A stretch of DNA of 12,263 nucleotides, from assembly GCA_030604545.1 (NCBI GenBank), contig JAUVVS010000021.1, positions 1-12,263 on the forward strand, in the 5' to 3' direction. The notes below the pieces were generated by a model. It saw only the letters and a program-made list of their open reading frames with translations, did not search any database and was not told the DNA's origin. The stretch's first letter is position 1. Each line of letters starts with the position of its first letter. Shown piece after piece: positions 5,757-12,263 of this stretch. The translations under genes were made by a program, and so were the position numbers. The stretch is from Deltaproteobacteria bacterium (GTDB lineage Bacteria > Desulfobacterota > Desulfobacteria > Desulfobacterales > JAUVVS01).

Positions 5757-7503
5757 CCCTTAGCACCTCTTCGATTGTGGTAATGCCATTTAAAACTTTT
5801 TGTATTCCATCCTGGCGCAAGGTAACCAAATTGAATCTTAACGCTTCCTCTTTTATACGATAGGAATCATAGGTTTTGAGTATTAAATTTTTTAACTTGT
5901 AGCCTAAAGTCATTATTTCAAAAATACCTATCCTTCCCCTATAGCCGGTGTTTAAACATTTTTCACACCCTTTTGCTTTGTAGATAATACTATTTTTAAA
6001 CTGGTTCTGAGTAATACCTATGCCATTAAGGGAGATTTCATCAGGGGTATATGGTTCTTTACAATCACTGCAAAGGATCCGGACAAGCCTTTGTGCTACA
6101 ACAGCAATAACCGTTGATGAAATTAAAAAGGGCTCTACACCTATGTCAACAAGGCGGGTTATAGCACTTGCGGAGTCATTTGTATGTAGTGTGGAGAAGA
6201 CAAGATGTCCAGTCAGTGCTGACTGGACAGCTATTTCTGCTGTTTCCTGATCTCGTATCTCTCCTATCAATATAACATCCGGATCCTGCCTGACAATTGA
6301 TCTGAGTCCTTGCGCAAAAGTGAGATTTATCTTGGGATTGACCTGTATTTGGCTGATCCCTTGAATTTGATATTCAACAGGGTCTTCTATGGTAATAATG
6401 TTTATGTCAGGTATATTGATGGAGGATAAGATTGCATAAAGAGTTGTGGTTTTACCACTTCCAGTGGGTCCGGTTACAAGGATAATGCCGCTTGGTGATC
6501 GAACAAGGTTTTCAAGCAGATTAAGCTTTTCGGGCTCCAGACCTAGATCAGAAAAATTAAGTAATGCACTGGTTTTTCTAAGGAGCCGGAGTACAACCCG
6601 CTCACCAAATGAAATCGGTATGGTGGAAACCCTCACATCGATTTCCTGATCACCCATTTTAATTTCTAGACGCCCGTCCTGGGGGAGGCGTTTTTCGGCA
6701 ATATCCATCTTTGCCATAACCTTGATTCTGGAAATCAGGGTGGGTTGGATCCATTTCGGCGGAGTAAGAAGGTCATAAAGGATACCGTCTACTCTATAAC
6801 GGACCTTGAAACTGGTTTGGTAAGGTTCGATGTGGATATCACTTGCCCGTGCTTTTATTGATTGTGAGATGATATGATTCACAAGTTTGATAATAGGTGC
6901 ATCGCTGATGTCATCCAAAAGATCTGAAGTATCCTCAATTTCGCTGATGATAGTACTACCGTTTTCTTCCATATCCTGGACAAGCTGCTCAGCGGAGTCT
7001 CTGCTAAGGTCATAGGATATATTTATAGCAGAAAGAATATTATCTTTTGTTGAAAGAACAATTTGAAAATCGTCCATTCCGAGGACCCTGACAAGATCAT
7101 CAAGCGGCTGGAAATGGGCAGGGTTATTAATAGCAATTATCCAATCGGAGGTATCAATCGTTTCTTTTTGTTCCTGTTTATTCTGTTGATGCAAATTATT
7201 ATTATAGTCGGAAATCTGATCCCTATTTTCCAATGGAACCATAACATGTTTTTTAAGAAATTGGATCGGAACATGCTGGGTAAAATCGATCCCGAATTTT
7301 TCAAAGGAGAGATTATGCCAAAAAGGGATATTATAATAGATGCTTAATGCTTCAAGGAGTTGTGGTTCAGTAATGATTTTCTTTTTTAGAAGTATTTCTC
7401 CTATATTTTCATCTTTTTCATTTTTTTGTTTATAAATTTCATTGATAACTTCGTCAGAGAGACCAAAGTTGTCTTTAAGTATATGTGAAAAGCTCTTTGT
7501 CAT
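5743..7503 (-). CDS. gspE: Type II secretion system ATPase GspE
   Basis: This 586-residue cytoplasmic hexameric ATPase powers pseudopilus assembly and docks on GspL. An N-terminal T2SSE_N/MshEN-like domain (about 1-165) is interrupted by a polar Asn/Gln/Lys-rich stretch (92-117). The catalytic half shows the Walker A GPTGSGKTT (345-353), an Asp box TIEDPVEY (371-378), Walker B ILIGEIRD (411-418, glutamate 415) and the His box TGHLVFSTLHTND (431-443). Arg-rich segments are near RYRVDG (235-240). A zinc-binding CxxC...CxxC module lies at C478, C481, C513 and C516, typical of GspE and PilB. The start is ATG at 7503, 16 nt after the gspD stop, with AGGAA upstream. Its stop overlaps the TPR gene by 14 nt. 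PilB or MshE would look similar, but the gspC-D context settles GspE. Confidence 0.95.
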   Translation of the reverse strand: MTKSFSHILKDNFGLSDEVINEIYKQKNEKDENIGEILLKKKIITEPQLLEALSIYYNIPFWHNLSFEKFGIDFTQHVPIQFLKKHVMVPLENRDQISDYNNNLHQQNKQEQKETIDTSDWIIAINNPAHFQPLDDLVRVLGMDDFQIVLSTKDNILSAINISYDLSRDSAEQLVQDMEENGSTIISEIEDTSDLLDDISDAPIIKLVNHIISQSIKARASDIHIEPYQTSFKVRYRVDGILYDLLTPPKWIQPTLISRIKVMAKMDIAEKRLPQDGRLEIKMGDQEIDVRVSTIPISFGERVVLRLLRKTSALLNFSDLGLEPEKLNLLENLVRSPSGIILVTGPTGSGKTTTLYAILSSINIPDINIITIEDPVEYQIQGISQIQVNPKINLTFAQGLRSIVRQDPDVILIGEIRDQETAEIAVQSALTGHLVFSTLHTNDSASAITRLVDIGVEPFLISSTVIAVVAQRLVRILCSDCKEPYTPDEISLNGIGITQNQFKNSIIYKAKGCEKCLNTGYRGRIGIFEIMTLGYKLKNLILKTYDSYRIKEEALRFNLVTLRQDGIQKVLNGITTIEEVLRVAEK

Positions 7504-7519
7504 ATGTTAAATTCCTAAT

Positions 7520-9484
7520 TTAATTTGAAGCTTCCGATTCTGTGGAATTAGAAACTGATTCTTCCGTGGTCTTTTTGTACATTTTGATTTTTCCTTCTTT
7601 AACTTTGTCGATTTGATCTTTCTTTTTGCGGTAGATTTCTTTTGCTTCTGCAGGACTTTCGATAACATGTGGAGTAAGGAACACAAAAAGGTTGGTTTTT
7701 TCACGCCCTTTATATCGTGATTTAAAAAGCCAGCCGATCAAGGGTATATCCCCAAGACAGGGGACCTTGTATTCAGTTCTTGAGAAGCTGTCGTCAATGA
7801 GCCCTCCAATGACAATCGTACTTTTATCATTTACGATTACAGTCGTTTCAATGGTACGCTTTAACGTAGTAGGGCGGAATTCGGTTGTGGATTCTAATTT
7901 GTTTACTTCCTGAGAAATATTAAGGCGAACCATGCGATCTTTACTGATATTTGGTGTAATCTTTAATGTTATTCCAACATCCTTGTATTCATATGTGCTG
8001 TACGTTTCTGCAGCAGCGGTTGTTCCAATTTTTGTCTGATAGGGGATATTCTTGCCTACAGTTATCTTAGCTTCTTCGTTATCCATAGTTAAGATTTGCG
8101 GCGTTGAAAGTATGTGAACGTCTTTGTCTTTTTTATAGGCCCGCACAACAGCCCCCAGATTGGGAAAGACAGCATTTCCAATCTTTACGGCTCCGCCGAA
8201 TACTCCCAGGGAAAAACCGGAGGGTAATGCTCCGGGACCTGAACCCGAAGTAGGATCTATAACAGACGGTATACCTATTCCAAGAAGATTATCGCTTCCA
8301 TCGCTAAACCCGCCGCCATAGCCTCCTTCTCTACCTCTGTAACTCGTCTCTCCCATAGCTGTCCACTCGGTCCCGAGTTTAAAATCCTTATCCACATTGA
8401 CTTCCATGATCAGGCATTCAATATAAACCATGGACCGTGGAATATCCAGTTTCTTTATTATCTCTTCAAGAACCAGGTAGTCCTCTTTTTCTGCCATAAT
8501 AATAAGACTATTGGTGGATTTGTCCGCAGTTATTCTTACTTGTTCGGAAATAACAGGTGCTTTTTTCCCTTTGGCCGGCCCGCTTGGTTTTGACGGAAGA
8601 GCTTGTAAAACTTTGGCTAGATCTTCCGCCGTAGCATTTTCAAGATAAAAGACATGTATTTTCTCTTTGCCGCGCGGGGTTTCCTTGTCAAGCATTTTTA
8701 CCAGTTTTTTGATTCTTATTGTTTCGTTTTCGCTGGCAAGCAATATTATTGTATTTGTCCGTTCGTCTGCAACGACTTTGATTGGTTTCTCCGGTACTCC
8801 CTTTCTAGGTTTTTTCTTTGTTTTAAAGACAGTATCCAGAATTTTTGCAAGTTTTGAGGCATTTGCAAATTCAAGCGGGATTACGGAAATTTCTTGGCCG
8901 ACTCCTATTATATCAATTGCTTTCACGATCTTAAGCAGCCGTTTTATATTTGAATATACATCAGTTACGATAAGAATGTTTGTTGGGGCGTAGGCCAGGA
9001 TAACACTGCTTTTTGAAATCAAAGGGGCAAAAAGCCGTTTAATTTCATTGGGGTTTGCGTACTTTAATGGTATGAGATGTGTGACAATTCTATCTTCAGG
9101 CGCATCGGCTTCTTCTTTTAATTTGGTTTCAATATTCTTTGCTCTTGCATCGGGCGACGGAACGATTTTTATTATTTTGCCCGATCTTACAGTTGTATAG
9201 CCATGGACCTCCAAAACAGATTCAAATACTTTGTAAGCCTCTTTTACGGAAATTTTAGTAGGGGAAATTATCGTTACTTTCCCTTTTACCCTGCGATCTA
9301 CAATAAAATTCTCGCCGGTTAGCTCACTTATGAATTTAACAAAAACATTGATATCAACATTGTTAAAATTTATGGAAATAAAGCGGCCAGATGTTTCTGC
9401 CACTGTTAAGCTGACCGGCATCAGCAAACAAAAACAGAACACTATCCAGATAATACTCTTTGAATTATTGGAGCATGATTTCAT
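7520..9484 (-). CDS. gspD: Type II secretion system secretin GspD
   Basis: This is the outer-membrane channel of the T2SS, 654 residues from the ATG at 9484. A signal peptide (about 1-30, ending in the region SLTVAETSG) precedes the N0 domain (about 30-110) and three secretin N-domain repeats (about 125-190, 193-270 and 275-360). The secretin core follows to about 610, with VGKNIPYQT, ITLKITPNIS, the gate-region Gly-rich segment GGYGGGFSDG and the family signature VPCLGDIPLIGWLFK before LFVFLTPHVI. A charged Lys/Glu/Ser tail may be the S-domain. There is no lipobox. A TTG at 9502 in the same frame would add six residues and overlap gspC. The ATG with GGA 6 nt upstream, 10 nt after the gspC stop, is the better start. 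Confidence 0.95.
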   Translation of the reverse strand: MKSCSNNSKSIIWIVFCFCLLMPVSLTVAETSGRFISINFNNVDINVFVKFISELTGENFIVDRRVKGKVTIISPTKISVKEAYKVFESVLEVHGYTTVRSGKIIKIVPSPDARAKNIETKLKEEADAPEDRIVTHLIPLKYANPNEIKRLFAPLISKSSVILAYAPTNILIVTDVYSNIKRLLKIVKAIDIIGVGQEISVIPLEFANASKLAKILDTVFKTKKKPRKGVPEKPIKVVADERTNTIILLASENETIRIKKLVKMLDKETPRGKEKIHVFYLENATAEDLAKVLQALPSKPSGPAKGKKAPVISEQVRITADKSTNSLIIMAEKEDYLVLEEIIKKLDIPRSMVYIECLIMEVNVDKDFKLGTEWTAMGETSYRGREGGYGGGFSDGSDNLLGIGIPSVIDPTSGSGPGALPSGFSLGVFGGAVKIGNAVFPNLGAVVRAYKKDKDVHILSTPQILTMDNEEAKITVGKNIPYQTKIGTTAAAETYSTYEYKDVGITLKITPNISKDRMVRLNISQEVNKLESTTEFRPTTLKRTIETTVIVNDKSTIVIGGLIDDSFSRTEYKVPCLGDIPLIGWLFKSRYKGREKTNLFVFLTPHVIESPAEAKEIYRKKKDQIDKVKEGKIKMYKKTTEESVSNSTESEASN

Positions 9485-9494
9485 AGTTATTCCA

Positions 9495-10334
9495 TTATTC
9501 AATATTAAAATTAATTGTTTGAGGTTGGCCGTGTCGCTTTATTTCAAGTGTCACGCTGGAGGATGTTTTAAGGCTCTCATATAGCTTCAAAGCATCGTCC
9601 ACTGATTCGATAGTATTCCCCTCAACTCCTACTAATATATCACCATTTCTTAATCCCATCTTTCTGAAAATGGAATTTGGTCTTATGCCGGACAAACTAA
9701 GGCCGTCAGAGATTCCATTTTCAAAGTGCGGCCGTATTTTTATCTGTTTCATTAGCTGGCTTATGTTTTTTACAGCGTTTTCTATCTTAGAACGTTTTAT
9801 TACTTTTTTTTGAGAAATTTTTGTACTTGGTGATTCATAACGCTTTATTGACTTTCCACTACTGTACATTTCCTCCATTTCTAAAAATTCATCTTTGCCG
9901 TCTACATTCAATATAACTTTTTCTCTTAAAATCATCTTAACGATTGCGTTTTGAATCGTATCTCCAATCCTGTATAGATTTTGTTTTCTGCCTTTAGAAT
10001 CTTCGATAACAGCATAAATTTCATCTTTGTTACCTGTTACTGTTCCCCAAAGTTTCAATTTCAATTCCGTTTGTTTCAGAGCTTCAATATTAACCTCATT
10101 TGATTTTTGTTCCGGCTTTTTTTTAATGTTGAAAAGATTACGTTCACTTATTGTTTTGTAGTAAGATAATGAGTGTTGATTTATGTCTTCTATGGATAGT
10201 ACCTGCATGCTGATTATCCTGGTCAGAGGACCATGATCAAGCCTTGAAGTTACTAACTTATAGAAAGCATTTACACTAAAATAGAGAGCTGCCGTTGTTA
10301 AGAAAATGTTAAATATCGCAGTAAATTGTTTCAT
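9495..10334 (-). CDS. gspC: Type II secretion system protein GspC
   Basis: GspC links the inner-membrane platform to the GspD secretin. From the ATG at 10334 it is 279 residues. One N-terminal membrane helix lies at about 6-25 (IFNIFLTTAALYFSVN), then a periplasmic linker, the homology-region domain (about 88-155, with LKLWGTV and YRIGDTI), a Lys/Ser-rich linker, and a C-terminal PDZ domain (about 193-279, containing GIRPNSIFRKMGLRNGDIL and a VTLEIKR strand). The frame stays open upstream to a TTG at 10451, but that would overlap gspN by 110 nt and add a second hydrophobic segment not seen in GspC. The ATG lies 7 nt after the gspN stop. The presence of PDZ rather than a coiled coil is the common form. 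Confidence 0.93.
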   Translation of the reverse strand: MKQFTAIFNIFLTTAALYFSVNAFYKLVTSRLDHGPLTRIISMQVLSIEDINQHSLSYYKTISERNLFNIKKKPEQKSNEVNIEALKQTELKLKLWGTVTGNKDEIYAVIEDSKGRKQNLYRIGDTIQNAIVKMILREKVILNVDGKDEFLEMEEMYSSGKSIKRYESPSTKISQKKVIKRSKIENAVKNISQLMKQIKIRPHFENGISDGLSLSGIRPNSIFRKMGLRNGDILVGVEGNTIESVDDALKLYESLKTSSSVTLEIKRHGQPQTINFNIE

Positions 10335-10341
10335 AATTAAA

Positions 10342-11211
10342 CTAACGCCAAGAAAAACTAGGCTTATCAAATGTACCGCCAATCCTAAAGGAAAAACCGC
10401 TTTTACCGGATTTTTTCTTGGGAAATAAAATTTCTGTAAAACCTTTTCCAAGGTTTGTAATTAAAGAAGGATGTGGATTAATTGTTCCTGTGAGATTTAG
10501 AATGCTTTCCCCCAGAGGATTTCTTTTAGTGACGAGTCCGGAAATACTTGCATCAATTTGGTACCCTTTTATAATACATTCTTTTATTTTAAGCCTCATA
10601 TTGTTAAATATCATATTTGCTTTAATGCTTCTGAAAGTGATACTATCAAAACTGAAAATAGGTGTTGCAAAGTCCACCTTGCTGTCTGTTATGTTAAGAT
10701 CGGCACTTATATTTAGATCTTTTCCTTTATTGTTACTGTATGAAACTTTTCCTGCAAGTATTCCTGATATCTTATAATCAGATAGATTCTGTATGGCATG
10801 AATATCTTTTATCTGAATACCGGTCAAGACAGCTTCAATCATAATCCTGCCGGCAGGCTTAATTCTAAAAATATCGACCTTGCCTTGCGTAATTCCCTTA
10901 TATGCTTTACCCTTAAAGAAAAAGGTGGTCTTTGGGCGAATAAGCGATATAATTTTAGGGGTTACCTTTATCAGCTCAGCGTCAAGTAAAGGATTGTTAA
11001 GATAATAGAGACTTACATCGCGAAACCTCAAGCCGGGAGGGAAAGTGGGCTTTATTTGGTTAATTGTTATATTCAAATCCGGATTGGTCTTCCGCAGACT
11101 AATAGCTATGTATTTTTCTGCTGTTTCGGATGGGAATAGATAGTAAAGAAAAAAGGCAGTTGCTGCAATAATAAATATAGCATATCCTATCCATTTTTTG
11201 ATTTTACTCAT
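10342..11211 (-). CDS. gspN: Type II secretion system protein GspN (delta type)
   Basis: This 289-residue protein has one N-terminal membrane helix (about 7-27, WIGYAIFIIAATAFFLYYLF) and a periplasmic part built of repeating beta-rich segments, such as GLRFRDVSLYYLNNPLLDAE (60-79), and AsmA-like phrases such as ISADLNITDSKVDF and GYQIDASISGLV. It ends in FRIGGTFDKPSFSW, the closing motif usual for this group. The position between gspM and gspC plus this architecture fits the GspN family found in Desulfobacterota and Leptospira, an accessory inner-membrane component of unclear role. Its ATG at 11211 is preceded by TTGAGATT, a usable ribosome site. The 104-nt upstream gap to gspM is unusually long for this operon and is filled with repeats. 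Assignment rests on context and overall pattern more than on a catalytic motif. Confidence 0.8.
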   Translation of the reverse strand: MSKIKKWIGYAIFIIAATAFFLYYLFPSETAEKYIAISLRKTNPDLNITINQIKPTFPPGLRFRDVSLYYLNNPLLDAELIKVTPKIISLIRPKTTFFFKGKAYKGITQGKVDIFRIKPAGRIMIEAVLTGIQIKDIHAIQNLSDYKISGILAGKVSYSNNKGKDLNISADLNITDSKVDFATPIFSFDSITFRSIKANMIFNNMRLKIKECIIKGYQIDASISGLVTKRNPLGESILNLTGTINPHPSLITNLGKGFTEILFPKKKSGKSGFSFRIGGTFDKPSFSWR

Positions 11212-11223
11212 AATCTCAATCCC

Positions 11224-11244
11224 ATTATTCGCTATTTGCTATAA
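11224..11244. repeat. Heptad repeat GCTATTY, left of the hairpin
   Basis: Units ATTATTC (11224-11230), GCTATTT (11231-11237) and GCTATAA (11238-11244) give a period of seven. The related heptad AACTATT is repeated on the other side of the 11247-11278 hairpin, so the hairpin is bracketed by CTATT-containing heptads in direct orientation. Confidence 0.5.
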
Positions 11245-11246
11245 GT

Positions 11247-11278
11247 TTGATGAATTCGTAAAAAGACGAATTCATCAA
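11247..11278. repeat. GAATTCG hairpin repeat, copy 2 (perfect 13-bp stem)
   Basis: TTGATGAATTCGT (11247-11259) and ACGAATTCATCAA (11266-11278) are exact reverse complements around the 6-nt loop AAAAAG. The core and loop match the copy at 4148-4171. On the minus strand the loop reads CTTTTT. It lies between gspM and gspN, inside the T2SS operon, where it could attenuate transcription, stabilise the mRNA 3' end of gspM, or be a passive repeat. The structure is certain; the role is inferred. Confidence 0.75.
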
Positions 11279-11283
11279 CAAAT

Positions 11284-11297
11284 AACTATTAACTATT
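11284..11297. repeat. Heptad repeat AACTATT, right of the hairpin
   Basis: Two exact AACTATT units (11284-11290 and 11291-11297) follow a degenerate unit (11277-11283) that overlaps the hairpin end by two bases. The spacing and the CTATT core match the heptads at 11224-11244. Confidence 0.5.
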
Positions 11298-11315
11298 CCC
11301 CTGAATCGTATACGT

Positions 11316-11843
11316 TTAAATTTCAATTGTTTCAACATGTAAAACAGCGTTGATAAATTGTTCTTGCTTCCCTGTTTTTGTAATTGAAATCCTTTTTATA
11401 AACACATTGTTTTTTGAAGTTTCGATCTTATAGAGGTAGGTGGTCAATTGCTCTAAAGTTATTGCCTGAAGCTTCATTTCAACAAGCGAAATCTTGTATT
11501 TGCTGTTTTTTTGAACTGAGGAAGAAGGCTTCATATACGATATATGGTCTTTTATACCTGCTTCACCGGTATTTTTGTCGAGAAAAGAAAAAAGTGTAAA
11601 ACCCTTTTTCCTCTTTGCAATGAGGTTTTTAGACAAACCAGACTTTTTCTTGATCATGTCGTATTCTGATTTAAGGACTATCATCTCCTTTAGGATTTTT
11701 GTTTTAACCTTAATGGTTCTTTTAAGGCGATCCCTTTCGTCGATGAATGGAAAAAGAATAAACTGAAAAAAAACAAAAAGGCATATAAAACCAACTATAA
11801 GGTAAATTGAGTATTTTTCACGTTTGCTCAGTTTGATTGCCAT
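11316..11843 (-). CDS. gspM: Type II secretion system protein GspM
   Basis: This 175-residue bitopic inner-membrane protein has a short basic cytoplasmic N-terminus (KLSKREKY), one membrane helix (about 12-32, YLIVGFICLFVFFQFILF) and a Lys/Glu-rich coiled-coil-like stretch (about 34-72, DERDRLKRTIKVKTKILKEM). A small ferredoxin-like periplasmic domain (about 80-175, with KISLVEMKLQAITLEQLTTYLYKIE) completes it. This is the GspM/PilO fold that pairs with GspL/PilN. The start is ATG at 11843 with only a weak GGA upstream. The gene follows gspL after 75 nt and precedes gspN after a 104-nt repeat-filled gap. PilO of a type IV pilus would look alike, but the flanking gspN-C-D-E identify the system. 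Confidence 0.85.
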   Translation of the reverse strand: MAIKLSKREKYSIYLIVGFICLFVFFQFILFPFIDERDRLKRTIKVKTKILKEMIVLKSEYDMIKKKSGLSKNLIAKRKKGFTLFSFLDKNTGEAGIKDHISYMKPSSSVQKNSKYKISLVEMKLQAITLEQLTTYLYKIETSKNNVFIKRISITKTGKQEQFINAVLHVETIEI

Positions 11844-11918
11844 AATTATGTCCGTTTAAAGTTGTCCAAAAACAATATTCAGCCATTGTATTCATAGCCA
11901 AAGTAAAGGTCAAAAGTA

Positions 11919-12263
11919 TTACAACTGCACCTTTAGCTTGAAGCGCACACGGTTTCCAGACTTGTTAATGTTAGCAGAGCTAATAGTAACTTTTTGAAAT
12001 AAACCTGTCTGTTCAAGCAGATTTTTCATGTCGTCCACAGAATTGAACGTGTCGGTGTTTCCGGAAATCAGAATATTTGTTTGCCCGACCAAAAGCCTTG
12101 TAAACTCAACGTCGGTTTCCTTTGATATGAGCTTACTGATTTCATTTAGTATATCAATAACAAGTATATTTCTTTTTGTTTCAAGTGGGAATAAAGATTT
12201 TTTTTTCTCCTCTTGTATTTTAACCTTCATCTGCTGCAACGGATCGACGATTTTTTTGACATC
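11919..12263 (-). CDS. gspL: Type II secretion system protein GspL, C-terminal part
   Basis: The frame is open to the right edge of the window, reading DVKKIVDPLQQMKVKIQEEK before the segment LETKRNILVIDILNEISKLI. The remaining 114 residues form the periplasmic GspL/PilN-type ferredoxin-like domain, with ILISGNTDTFNSVDDMKNLL and the closing KVTISSANINKSGNRVRFKL typical of deltaproteobacterial GspL. Full GspL has a cytoplasmic actin-like domain that binds GspE and a membrane helix, both outside the window. A TTG inside the frame at 12239 is not a real start, since the homologous region continues beyond it. The gene lies directly upstream of gspM, its usual partner. Confidence 0.85.
   Translation of the reverse strand, partial: DVKKIVDPLQQMKVKIQEEKKKSLFPLETKRNILVIDILNEISKLISKETDVEFTRLLVGQTNILISGNTDTFNSVDDMKNLLEQTGLFQKVTISSANINKSGNRVRFKLKVQL

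Noticed and set aside
8667..8993. A 108-codon open frame on the + strand
   Set aside because: It is fully antisense to the N-domain region of gspD, whose family signature is unambiguous.
10335..10451. Upstream extension of gspC to a TTG at 10451
   Set aside because: It would overlap gspN by 110 nt and add a second hydrophobic segment, whereas the ATG at 10334 directly follows the gspN stop and gives the normal GspC layout.
10418..10777. A 119-codon open frame on the + strand
   Set aside because: It lies antisense inside gspN and the upstream overlap of gspC, has no ribosome site of note, and its peptide is a hydrophobic shadow of the real gene.
11844..11918. Possible small gene between gspL and gspM (an ATG AAT ACA ATG stretch on the - strand)
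   Set aside because: The frame is only about 24 codons, runs into the gspM start, and shows no recognisable product.

Overview
The window looks like chromosomal DNA of an AT-rich Gram-negative bacterium, most likely a sulfate-reducer-type member of Desulfobacterota (Desulfobacterales-like). This placement is inferred from the protein style, from a type II secretion (T2SS) cluster ordered gspL-M-N-C-D-E with a delta-type GspN, and from several families of short intergenic repeats. No rRNA or other decisive taxonomic marker is present.

Layout. On the + strand, positions 1-114 are the 3' end of ftsK. A 251-nt gap follows, carrying inverted arrays of a heptanucleotide repeat. Next is a 207-residue SAM-dependent methyltransferase (366-989), which converges on the long leftward gene set. 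The convergent gap (990-1224) contains a 142-bp foldback, MITE-like element with 14/15-matching outer inverted repeats and a 5-bp target duplication. It sits inside an older GC-rich hairpin, probably a transcription terminator.

From 12263 down to 1225 everything is on the - strand. In transcription order: gspL (3' part), gspM, gspN, gspC, gspD (secretin), gspE (ATPase), a TPR/membrane protein translationally coupled to gspE, a VanZ-like membrane protein, an outer-membrane barrel that I read as omptin-like, a GT4 glycosyltransferase, and a class I methyltransferase. Spacing is tight: overlaps of 14 and 41 nt and gaps of 6-33 nt, except for three larger gaps (75, 104 and 118 nt). The promoter of the T2SS part must lie to the right of the window.

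How it fits together: gspL-E encode the inner-membrane platform parts (L, M, N, C), the outer-membrane channel (D) and the cytoplasmic motor (E) of a T2SS. gspF and the pseudopilin genes are not in the window. The downstream genes suggest envelope functions: a periplasmic TPR protein, a surface barrel, and a glycosyltransferase/methyltransferase pair typical of surface polysaccharide modification. No CRISPR array, tRNA, rRNA or intact transposase was seen. The most unusual signals are the nested MITE/hairpin, the recurring period-7 intergenic repeats, the omptin-like barrel with an incomplete catalytic set, and the TPR protein welded to gspE.
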